A DNA stretch of 5,253 bases from Ruminococcaceae bacterium UBA5391 (GTDB taxonomy: Bacteria > Bacillota > Clostridia > Oscillospirales > Acutalibacteraceae). Location of the stretch: the NCBI GenBank assembly GCA_002410755.1, contig DHOL01000078.1, positions 22,040-27,292 of the forward strand, written 5' to 3'. The position numbers and the translations under genes are program-made. Shown one piece after another: positions 1 to 5,253 of the stretch; the stretch's first letter is position 1; every line of letters starts with the position of its first letter. The notes below the pieces were generated by a model that worked only from the letters and a program-made list of their open reading frames with translations, made no database searches and was not told where the DNA came from.

Positions 1-1
1 A

Positions 2-130
2 GTAGTGGCAGGGCATTATTACACGGAGAACGTGGTAATTGGGCCTCTGCTAAACCGGCTTTCGGAATCCTTTCCGGACGTTGCCTTCCTGAGGACGGAA
101 GTATTTTCATGCCCGGAGGAATATCTTTGA
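2..130 (+). CDS. Nif3-family dinuclear metal-centre protein, C-terminal end (partial)
   Basis: This is the last 42 codons of a gene that begins before the window, read in frame from base 2 to the TGA at 128-130. The visible residues include AGHYYTEN, with a His and a Glu four residues later. This matches the C-terminal metal-ligand motif of the Nif3/YbgI/YqfO family (AGHHATER in E. coli YbgI, where this His and Glu bind the dimetal site). After it come an amphipathic helix-like stretch (VVIGPLLNRLSESFP) and a strand-like segment leading to the C-terminus, as expected for the end of this fold. Family members form hexameric toroids with a dinuclear metal centre; their cellular role is poorly settled despite the old label 'GTP cyclohydrolase I type 2'. 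Only 30 bases separate it from rqcH on the same strand, so co-transcription is likely. The call rests on one motif plus C-terminal position; the rest of the protein is unseen. Confidence 0.75.
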   Translation, partial: VVAGHYYTENVVIGPLLNRLSESFPDVAFLRTEVFSCPEEYL

Positions 131-131
131 C

Positions 132-150
132 TTGCGGGAACGGCCCGCGG
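132..150 (+). other. Small GC-rich hairpin between the Nif3 gene and rqcH
   Basis: GCGGG at 134-138 pairs perfectly with CCCGC at 144-148 around a five-base loop. Two G-U wobbles can extend the stem to 132-150. No T-run follows (the next bases are AGGAAAATAT), so it does not look like an intrinsic terminator. The 3' arm reaches the first two G's of the rqcH ribosome binding site, so it could slightly reduce initiation. Five-base stems are common by chance at this GC content. Confidence 0.35.
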
Positions 151-155
151 AGGAA
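149..155 (+). promoter_or_regulatory. Ribosome binding site of rqcH
   Basis: GGAGGAA lies five bases upstream of the ATG at 161, a near-consensus Shine-Dalgarno sequence. It fixes the rqcH start at 161, which also gives the conserved NFACT N-terminus (MALDGAFL). I see no convincing -35/-10 pair in the 30-base gap. Confidence 0.85.
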
Positions 156-160
156 AATAT

Positions 161-1996
161 ATGGCCCTTGACGGAGCGTTTTTAAGACATTTGAAGCGGG
201 AAATTGAAGAAGCTGCCCTTGGCAGCCGGATAGATAAGGTTTATCAGCCGAGCCGGGATGAGGTTGTCCTTTTTCTGCGCGGTCATTCGGAGAGCCGTCG
301 GCTTCTTCTTTCCGCGCGCGTAAACAGTGCCCGTGTTGGCTTCACGGAAGATACGCCGGAAAACCCGAAAGAACCGCCCATGTTCTGCATGCTGCTCCGA
401 AAAAAGCTGACCGGAGCCCATCTTGCCGCAGTGCGGCAACCCGGACTTGAGCGTCTGCTGTGCTTTGACTTCAGCACTTTGGATGAGTTGGGGGACAAGA
501 CCACCCTTACACTTATTGCAGAAGTGATGGGTCGTTACAGCAATGTGATCCTTACAGACGGTGGGGGAAAAATCATTGACGCGCTCCGGCGGGTAGATGC
601 TTCCATGTCTTCCGAAAGGCTTGTACTTCCCGGGCTTGCCTACCAGTTGCCGCCGCCGCAGGATAAACTGTGCCTGCTGACCGCAGACCGGGAAGAAATC
701 ATGGAGCGTATTTGCTCGAAGCCCGGGGGAACGGAACTTTCCAAAGCCATTTTAGCTTCCGTGCAGGGCCTTTCCCCAATTGTTTGCCGTGAAGTGCAGA
801 ACCTTGTTGGCTGTGGCGGAGACCTGAGGGTTGCGGAAGTAACTCCGGAGCTCAGAAAGCGCCTTTCCCTTTTTCTTGGGCGCCTTGCGGATACCGTAAA
901 AGAGACGTCGGGTGAACCGTATCTGGTGACAGGATTGAAACAGAAACCGCTTGATTTTTCCTTTTTGCCGATTGAACAGTATGGGATAGCAGCAACGGTA
1001 AGCAAAAAAGGCAGCTTTTCAGGGCTCTTGGACGAATTTTATGGGGAGCGCGACCGCATGGAACGTCTCCGTTCCCGTTCACAGGATTTGCTGCATATTC
1101 TGCGGGCGTCTTCAGAGCGCCTGAGCCGCCGCATCAATGCCCAGCGGTGTGACCTTGAACGGTGTGGGAAGCGCGATGAACTTCGTATTTGTGGCGATCT
1201 TTTAAGCGCAAACCTGTACCGGCTGAAGAAAGGGCTTCCCGAAGCCGAACTTCCGAATTACTATGAGAAAACGCAGCCGCCTGTAAAGATCAAGCTGAAC
1301 CCGGCTCTTACGCCTTCCCAGAATGCACAGAAATACTATAAGGAATACCGGAAGGAAAAAACGGCGGAAAGCATCCTGACGGTGCAGGTCCGTGAAGCAA
1401 AGCAGGAGCTTGCCTACCTTGATACGGTCCTTGATGAACTGAGCCGGGCAACAAGTGAACACGACCTTGCGGAAATCCGTGCGGAGCTGATGGAACAGGG
1501 CTATCTCCGCAAGCCGCGGGGACGAAAAAAGCAGGCACCTTCGCAGGGGGCCATGCAGTTCCGGACGGACGACGGTTTTCGCATCCTTGTTGGCCGGAAT
1601 AACCGGGAGAATGACCAGCTCACGCTGAAGCAGGCCGGGAAAAACGACCTTTGGTTCCATACAAAAAACATTCCGGGTTCTCATGTCGTCCTTTTCCTTG
1701 AGGGGAAAAAGCCGACGGCGCAGGCTGTCTCGGAGGCCGCCATGCTGGCTGCGACTTTCAGCCGGGGACGGGAGTCTTCCAATGTGGCAGTGGACTGCAC
1801 GGAAATCCGCCATGTAAGTAAGCCGCAGGGTGCAAAACCCGGTATGGTCATCTACAAAAGCTTTAAAACACTTTTTGCATCACCGGACCGCAAAGCTGCC
1901 GATCGGTTGCGCCTTGAAAACAGGCAGAGGCTGTCGGGAAACAGCCTGCACGGCCCGGATTCTGGTAAATTCTCCGGATGGGAGGTGTCCCCATGA
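161..1996 (+). CDS. rqcH: NFACT-family ribosome quality-control protein RqcH (FbpA/PavA-type)
   Basis: RqcH binds the 50S subunit carrying a stalled peptidyl-tRNA and directs tRNA-Ala to add a C-terminal alanine tail, marking the nascent chain for proteolysis. Older annotations call it fibronectin-binding protein FbpA/PavA. The 611 residues show the NFACT order. NFACT-N is at about 1-170, with MALDGAFL at the N-terminus, RIDKVYQP at 23-30, PPMFCMLLRKKL at 72-83 and EVMGRYSNVIL at 121-131. A helix-hairpin-helix-like part follows at about 178-215 (QGLSPIVCREV). A coiled-coil middle region spans about 290-440 and carries GDLLSANLYRLKKG (345-358) and NAQKYYKEYRKEK (388-400). NFACT-R is at about 467-576, with ILVGRNNREND, DLWFHTKNIPGSHVV (496-510) and GAKPGMVIYKSFKTL. 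The catalytic-type Asp-Arg pair is Glu97-Arg98 here, a conservative change. Roughly 30 residues after NFACT-R look unconserved and make the protein longer than the usual 570-590. Its stop overlaps the next start by four bases. Confidence 0.95.
   Translation: MALDGAFLRHLKREIEEAALGSRIDKVYQPSRDEVVLFLRGHSESRRLLLSARVNSARVGFTEDTPENPKEPPMFCMLLRKKLTGAHLAAVRQPGLERLLCFDFSTLDELGDKTTLTLIAEVMGRYSNVILTDGGGKIIDALRRVDASMSSERLVLPGLAYQLPPPQDKLCLLTADREEIMERICSKPGGTELSKAILASVQGLSPIVCREVQNLVGCGGDLRVAEVTPELRKRLSLFLGRLADTVKETSGEPYLVTGLKQKPLDFSFLPIEQYGIAATVSKKGSFSGLLDEFYGERDRMERLRSRSQDLLHILRASSERLSRRINAQRCDLERCGKRDELRICGDLLSANLYRLKKGLPEAELPNYYEKTQPPVKIKLNPALTPSQNAQKYYKEYRKEKTAESILTVQVREAKQELAYLDTVLDELSRATSEHDLAEIRAELMEQGYLRKPRGRKKQAPSQGAMQFRTDDGFRILVGRNNRENDQLTLKQAGKNDLWFHTKNIPGSHVVLFLEGKKPTAQAVSEAAMLAATFSRGRESSNVAVDCTEIRHVSKPQGAKPGMVIYKSFKTLFASPDRKAADRLRLENRQRLSGNSLHGPDSGKFSGWEVSP
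1928..1947 (+). other. Seven-base-pair hairpin inside the rqcH 3' end
   Basis: AGGCTGT (1928-1934) and ACAGCCT (1941-1947) form a perfect stem with the six-base loop CGGGAA. It lies within the codons for the non-conserved C-terminal tail of RqcH, 45 bases before the wzy start. The shape resembles the stem of a Rho-independent terminator, but no T-run follows on the plus strand, so I do not call it a terminator. It may be a decayed terminator, an RNA processing or stalling element, or chance. Confidence 0.4.
1978..1994 (+). promoter_or_regulatory. Inverted repeat enclosing the wzy ribosome binding site and start
   Basis: ATGGG (1978-1982) is perfectly complementary to CCCAT (1990-1994), leaving a seven-base loop. 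When folded, the Shine-Dalgarno G's are split between stem and loop, and the first two bases of the start codon are paired. A ribosome finishing rqcH would open it, which suits translational coupling. The stem is only five pairs, so its stability is modest and a regulatory role is inference. Confidence 0.4.
1980..1985 (+). promoter_or_regulatory. Ribosome binding site deciding the wzy start
   Basis: GGGAGG lies seven bases upstream of the ATG at 1993. The longer in-frame alternative, the ATG at 1978, overlaps this sequence itself and has no purine-rich site at the right distance. The site therefore favours 1993, which also gives the classic four-base ATGA overlap with the rqcH stop. Confidence 0.85.
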
Positions 1997-3543
1997 CAGC
2001 AGACCGTCTCAATTCCCGGAATCTGCTGCGCAATGCAGTCTTGTTCGGTGCAGCCATAATTCTGCTGATTGCTGCAAACATCGCAATGTCTTGCGGAGCA
2101 TTTTACGAAAGCCGTGCGGTCTATCTCCTTTTTGCAGCAAATGCCGCGCTGAATCTTGCAATCCTCTTTGATATCTGCACGGATATCCGCCGCAATTTTC
2201 CGCTGCTCGTTTTTGTGCTGTCCTATGATTTGCTGCTTCTCGGGCGTGTCTATGCAGCGTTTTTAACTGATTTTGACAACATCCTTTATGACCTGCAGGC
2301 GGATTCTTTTGAAAACCTTTTTCAGTCACTGCAAATCGTCACGCTTTCCCTGCTCTTTGTCTATGCGGCGTACCGGCTTTCAGCTCCACTCTTTTTTCGC
2401 CGCGAAAAAGAAGTCTACAAAAAAGGGACAGGCGCCGTGCGGAGCAACCAGCTGCTTCCGGTAATTCGGCAGTTAAGCGAAATCGCCCTGCTTATCAGCT
2501 CTGTTGCATTTTTCTATGTGCTGTTCCACTCGGTCCTGTATGTTGTCCGGCATGGCTACCTCACTTCCTATACCCAACAGGCGGACAGCATCCCATCCGC
2601 CGTCAGCCGGCTTTCGATGTTCTTTATCCCGTCGTTTGCAGTTTTTCTTGCTACGCTGCCCAGCCGGAAGCAGATGAGGCTCCCCATGCTGATTTACGGT
2701 GTCTATATGGTTTTATCCCTGTTTACAGGGCGCAGGAACACGTTTGTCTGTGAAGCGCTTATGCTCCTGATTTATTTTATCCTGCGCGACGGCCTCCGCG
2801 CAAAAGAAAAGCGTGTTGTAAAGGGAAAGACCGTCGCGTGGGGGATTTTGGCGGCGGTTGTCCTTGGCTATGCACTTGAAGTTGTCGCTGAGACGCGCTC
2901 CAGCGGACACTTACATTTCCGCAGTCTGCCTTCGGCAATTTATACTTTTATCTACTCCCAGGGCGCTACTTTCCGCGTCATCTCTGAAACAGTGAATTGT
3001 TGGGACCGCTTTGACCATAATTCGACGTATCTTTACCTTTTCTATCCGTTTGAGCTGTTTGCACACAACAACACATTCCTTCACGCGGCTTTTGGGTTCA
3101 CACCGATTGTAGAAACCCAGAGTATGCCATTTGTAATGACGACGCACAATTATGCTCATGTTCTTACCTTTATGGTTGCCCCGGACCGGTATCTTTCAGG
3201 CGGGGGCTTTGGCACGTCTTATGTGGCAGAAGCCTATGTCGCATATGGAATGGGAGGCGTTGCGGCAGTTAGTGCCATCGTCGGGGTTGCGTTCCGTTTC
3301 TTTTCCTCCATGCTTACAAGGCCATGGTATATCCTGGCACCCACTCTGCTTGCCGTGAAGGATTTTGTATTCATCCCACGCAATTTTGCGTTTTCATGGG
3401 TATTTGATGTCTTTAATTTGACCTATTTATGCTTTTTCCTTGTGATATATTTTCTTGCCCTTGTAATTGTATCTTTTGGGGCGCATCTGCGTAAAGTACC
3501 CGGATTCCGGGAGGAACACCTGCAAAGTGGGGCCGGGACATGA
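1993..3543 (+). CDS. Wzy-like O-antigen/exopolysaccharide polymerase (polytopic membrane protein)
   Basis: Wzy proteins join lipid-linked oligosaccharide repeat units into polymer on the outer face of the cytoplasmic membrane. This 516-residue product has about 11-12 hydrophobic segments, roughly at 13-35, 43-62, 69-92, 113-131, 161-185, 206-222, 229-246, 251-265, 281-299, 415-434, 441-456 and 473-496. A basic, probably cytosolic loop lies at 136-160 (FFRREKEVYKK) and a large, probably external loop at about 300-410. Family-like motifs are TGRRN (245-249) ahead of a membrane helix, YSQG (321-324), THNYAH (384-389) and GGGFGTSYVAEAYVAYG (403-419). The last resembles the G-x-G-x-S-Y-x-A-E-x-Y signature of the O-antigen polysaccharide polymerase Wzy family. 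The start at 1993 is chosen over 1978 because of the ribosome binding site and the ATGA overlap with rqcH. The stop overlaps the following glycosyltransferase by four bases. Sugar and linkage specificity cannot be read from sequence. An O-antigen-ligase-type role is a less likely alternative. Confidence 0.8.
   Translation: MTADRLNSRNLLRNAVLFGAAIILLIAANIAMSCGAFYESRAVYLLFAANAALNLAILFDICTDIRRNFPLLVFVLSYDLLLLGRVYAAFLTDFDNILYDLQADSFENLFQSLQIVTLSLLFVYAAYRLSAPLFFRREKEVYKKGTGAVRSNQLLPVIRQLSEIALLISSVAFFYVLFHSVLYVVRHGYLTSYTQQADSIPSAVSRLSMFFIPSFAVFLATLPSRKQMRLPMLIYGVYMVLSLFTGRRNTFVCEALMLLIYFILRDGLRAKEKRVVKGKTVAWGILAAVVLGYALEVVAETRSSGHLHFRSLPSAIYTFIYSQGATFRVISETVNCWDRFDHNSTYLYLFYPFELFAHNNTFLHAAFGFTPIVETQSMPFVMTTHNYAHVLTFMVAPDRYLSGGGFGTSYVAEAYVAYGMGGVAAVSAIVGVAFRFFSSMLTRPWYILAPTLLAVKDFVFIPRNFAFSWVFDVFNLTYLCFFLVIYFLALVIVSFGAHLRKVPGFREEHLQSGAGT
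3527..3532 (+). promoter_or_regulatory. Weak ribosome binding site of the first glycosyltransferase
   Basis: GTGGGG lies seven bases upstream of the ATG at 3540 but matches the anti-Shine-Dalgarno sequence only partly. A better match, GGGAGGAA at 3509-3516, is 23 bases away and too far for normal initiation. With the ATGA overlap, initiation here probably depends on ribosomes terminating on the polymerase gene. Confidence 0.5.
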
Positions 3544-4763
3544 AGACCCTGCTCCTGCTGACGCGCTCATTTCCATTTGACGACGGTGAAGAATTCCTCG
3601 CAGCAGAACTTCGGTATGTTTCCGGCTTCGACCGCATTCTTATCTGTCCGTGCGGGCTCGGACGGGCGTCGGTGCCGACGCGGAAGCTGCCGGAAGGAAT
3701 TCGGTGTATCCGGATTATCAAGAAACCGTTTGGGAAATTTTATTATCTGCGCCTCCTTTTCCGGCCCTGTGTGCAGGCAGAACTCTGGCGGCTTCTCCTT
3801 ACCGGGAAATGCCGTCCAGACCGTGTCCATGAGATGCTGTTTTTCCTGAAAAAAGCGGAGGGAACTGCGACGGGGCTAAAGGAAGCGGTTCCCGTTTCAC
3901 CCGGAGACAGCATGGTGATTTACAGCTACTGGCTGTACGACATGGCTGCCGCAGGGGCAATGTTTACGGATTTCCTGCGGATGAGGGGCGTTAAAGTCCG
4001 GCTGATTTCCCGCGCACATGGCTTTGATATCCATGCGTCCCGCTCAAAAACAGGCTATTTGCCGATGAGACAGTTCCTTTTCCAGCGGATGGACCGTATT
4101 TATCCCTGCTCAGACGACGGTGCCAGTGCGCTGAGGCGGGAGGCCGGACGCTTTTCCGGCAAAATCAAGCGTTCCTACCTCGGCACAGAGGACTGTGGGC
4201 TTGGGGCCCCTAGCCAGGTTCCCTTTCACATTGTCACATGCTCTTACCTGCTGCCCGTCAAGCGGCTGAATCTGCTTATAAAAGCCCTGATGCGGGCTGA
4301 CTTTCGAGTCGTCTGGACCCATATTGGCTCCGGCCCGCTGGATAGCGAAATCCGGGAGCTTGCTGCACAGCTTCCGCCGCAGGTCACGGCAGAATTTACG
4401 GGGGGGATGGAAAACCGAAGAGTCCTGGAATATTACCGCACCCATCCTGTTTCTGCCTTTGTTAATGTCAGTGCAAGTGAAGGCCTTCCTGTTGCAGTCA
4501 TGGAGGCATTTTCTTTTGGTATCCCGGCTATAGCAACAGATGTCGGCGGCACGCATGAAATCGTTTCAGACGGCGGAAATGGCTTCCTGATTCCTCAGGA
4601 CTTTTCCCCGGAACAGTTGCTCGAAGCTTTTTGCAGGCTGGAGAAGATGACGGAGCCAGACTATCAAAATCTTTGCGCCGGGGCACGGAAGACGTGGGAA
4701 GAAAAGTTCAGTGCGGCGAAAAACTATGGCCGCTTTTATAAGGAGATCGGAACATGGAACTGA
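3540..4763 (+). CDS. GT4-family glycosyltransferase
   Basis: This is a retaining, GT-B-fold sugar transferase expected to add a nucleotide-activated sugar to a lipid-linked glycan intermediate at the cytosolic membrane face. The 407-residue length is normal for a complete member. The N-terminal acceptor domain (about 1-220) has SFPFDDGEEFLAAEL (10-24), YSYW (128-131), SRAHGFD (157-163, His160 probably near the active site), YLPMR (173-177) and YPCSDDG (188-194). These are characteristic of a GT4 branch common in exopolysaccharide and capsule clusters. The C-terminal donor domain (about 228-385) has CSYLLPVKRLNLL (234-246), with Lys241-Arg242 in the usual phosphate-contacting position, then HIGSG (261-265), FTGGM (286-290) and SASEGLPVAVMEA (311-323). 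The last contains the EX7E pair Glu314/Glu322, followed by GIPAIATDVGGTHEIV. No signal peptide or membrane helix is seen. It overlaps the polymerase gene by four bases and the next gene by ten. The transferred sugar cannot be predicted. Confidence 0.92.
   Translation: MKTLLLLTRSFPFDDGEEFLAAELRYVSGFDRILICPCGLGRASVPTRKLPEGIRCIRIIKKPFGKFYYLRLLFRPCVQAELWRLLLTGKCRPDRVHEMLFFLKKAEGTATGLKEAVPVSPGDSMVIYSYWLYDMAAAGAMFTDFLRMRGVKVRLISRAHGFDIHASRSKTGYLPMRQFLFQRMDRIYPCSDDGASALRREAGRFSGKIKRSYLGTEDCGLGAPSQVPFHIVTCSYLLPVKRLNLLIKALMRADFRVVWTHIGSGPLDSEIRELAAQLPPQVTAEFTGGMENRRVLEYYRTHPVSAFVNVSASEGLPVAVMEAFSFGIPAIATDVGGTHEIVSDGGNGFLIPQDFSPEQLLEAFCRLEKMTEPDYQNLCAGARKTWEEKFSAAKNYGRFYKEIGTWN
4741..4745 (+). promoter_or_regulatory. 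Ribosome binding site of the second glycosyltransferase
   Basis: AGGAG (in the context TAAGGAGAT) lies eight bases upstream of the ATG at 4754. A second in-frame ATG at 4763 would be 17 bases away, beyond the usual range. The site therefore supports the start at 4754 and a ten-base overlap with the upstream gene. Confidence 0.8.
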
Positions 4764-5253
4764 TGTACCTGACTTTTCAGGAAGATGCCCCGCTTTATAT
4801 CGGTGTCCTTCGCAAAATCCAGTGGCAGGCGCACGCATTCCACCAGCTTGGTTACCGGGTTACCTATACGCTCTGGAAAGGGACTGAATACCGCTTCATA
4901 ACCGAAGACAGCACCAAAGGAAAGAATGTTGGAAGCGGAAGCGGTATAATGCACCGTTTTGCTGAAGCCGCAGAGGATTATCTCTCCCGCCATCATTTTG
5001 ATGTCCTTTATCTTCGCCTTGACCGTGTCAGCTTTGATGTGCTGAGGATCTGCCGCCTTGCAAAGAGAAGCGGTACCGAAAAAATCATAGTCGAGTTTCC
5101 CAATTACCCGTATCTTGCAAATTATATCGGCAGCGTGCGGGGGTTACACCCGTTCCGCAGGCGCTTTGCCGCACGGATGAAAACGCTCTGCATTGCGGCG
5201 GAGGACAGGCTGGCTTCCCCATGCCTCAGGCGATTTGCAGATGCAGCCGTTTT
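4754..5253 (+). CDS. GT4-like glycosyltransferase, N-terminal part (partial, cut by window end)
   Basis: The open frame runs from the ATG at 4754 to the window edge without a stop, giving 166 complete codons. The visible part resembles the N-terminal Rossmann-like half of a GT-B glycosyltransferase. It has MELMYLTF as first strand, then GVLRKIQWQAHAFHQLGYRVTYTLW (18-42), the usual 'K-x-x-x-Q-x-x-x-F-x-x-x-G-x-x-V' helix-strand unit. FDVLYLRLDRVSFDVL (82-97) fits the strand that opens the next unit, and IIVEFPNYPY (111-120) corresponds to the E-x-P-T/N-Y-P-Y segment common in GT4 enzymes of polysaccharide clusters. A Gly/Ser-rich stretch (about 55-65) may be a flexible loop. The catalytic C-terminal domain with the EX7E motif is outside the window, so the family call is firm only at the fold level. 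It probably acts on the same lipid-linked glycan as its neighbour. The start at 4754 is preferred over 4763 because of the ribosome binding site. Confidence 0.8.
   Translation, partial: MELMYLTFQEDAPLYIGVLRKIQWQAHAFHQLGYRVTYTLWKGTEYRFITEDSTKGKNVGSGSGIMHRFAEAAEDYLSRHHFDVLYLRLDRVSFDVLRICRLAKRSGTEKIIVEFPNYPYLANYIGSVRGLHPFRRRFAARMKTLCIAAEDRLASPCLRRFADAAV

Noticed and set aside
640..1005. A 121-codon open frame on the minus strand within rqcH
   Set aside because: It is antisense to the helix-hairpin-helix and middle regions of rqcH and has low-complexity Ser/Arg/Pro-rich content typical of shadow frames.
1202..1813. A 203-codon open frame on the minus strand within rqcH
   Set aside because: It lies wholly antisense to strongly conserved NFACT coding sequence, and its product is rich in Arg, Cys and His with no recognisable motif. 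It is a by-product of codon bias in rqcH.
1978..1992. An upstream ATG at 1978 as the wzy start (five extra residues)
   Set aside because: It overlaps the GGGAGG site that serves the ATG at 1993 and has no suitable ribosome binding site of its own.
161..1996. Naming the NFACT protein a secreted fibronectin-binding adhesin
   Set aside because: There is no signal peptide, membrane anchor or LPXTG motif. The domain order is that of cytosolic RqcH, and the adhesin label is historical.
1830..2171. A 113-codon plus-strand frame spanning the rqcH/wzy junction
   Set aside because: It is out of frame with both well-supported genes and its product is Cys/Arg/Ser-rich without motifs. The ATGA overlap and ribosome binding site already explain the junction.
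4143..4160. Inverted repeat GCCGGA/TCCGGC with a six-base loop
   Set aside because: It lies mid-gene in the glycosyltransferase, has no T-run or regulatory context, and is expected by chance in GC-rich coding sequence.
4110..4556. A 148-codon open frame on the minus strand within the glycosyltransferase gene
   Set aside because: It is antisense to the conserved donor domain (EX7E region), and its product has no recognisable family features.

Overview
The window is a compact, entirely plus-strand stretch of a bacterial chromosome, most likely from the Bacillota, class Clostridia (Oscillospiraceae/Ruminococcaceae-like). That placement is an inference. It rests on the strong GGAGG-type ribosome binding sites, a base composition that looks slightly above 50% GC by eye, and the character of the RqcH homologue. 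No RNA gene, mobile element, CRISPR array or convincing intrinsic terminator is visible, and almost no DNA is non-coding.

Layout: (1) 2-130, the last 42 codons of a Nif3-family (YqfO/YbgI-like) dinuclear-metal protein. (2) A 30-base gap holding a small hairpin and a strong ribosome binding site. (3) 161-1996, a complete NFACT protein, the ribosome quality-control factor RqcH, long annotated as a 'fibronectin-binding protein'. (4) 1993-3543, a polytopic membrane protein with hallmarks of the Wzy O-antigen/exopolysaccharide polymerase family. (5) 3540-4763, a complete GT4-type glycosyltransferase. (6) 4754 to the window end, the N-terminal part of a second GT4-like glycosyltransferase, cut by the window edge.

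The window therefore joins two functional worlds: a housekeeping pair (Nif3, RqcH) and the start of a surface-polysaccharide cluster (polymerase plus cytosolic glycosyltransferases). Every junction from rqcH onward is a short overlap (ATGA, ATGA, then 10 bases), which implies one polycistronic message with translational coupling. The glycosyltransferases would build a lipid-linked repeat unit at the inner face of the membrane and the Wzy protein would polymerise it outside. The flippase, initiating transferase and length regulator are not in view and would be expected outside the window, probably downstream.

I see no clearly new biological system. The points most worth a second look are the direct coupling of rqcH to a glycan polymerase, a short inverted repeat that could hide the polymerase's ribosome binding site and start codon, and an unusual C-terminal tail on RqcH that contains a terminator-like hairpin without a T-run.
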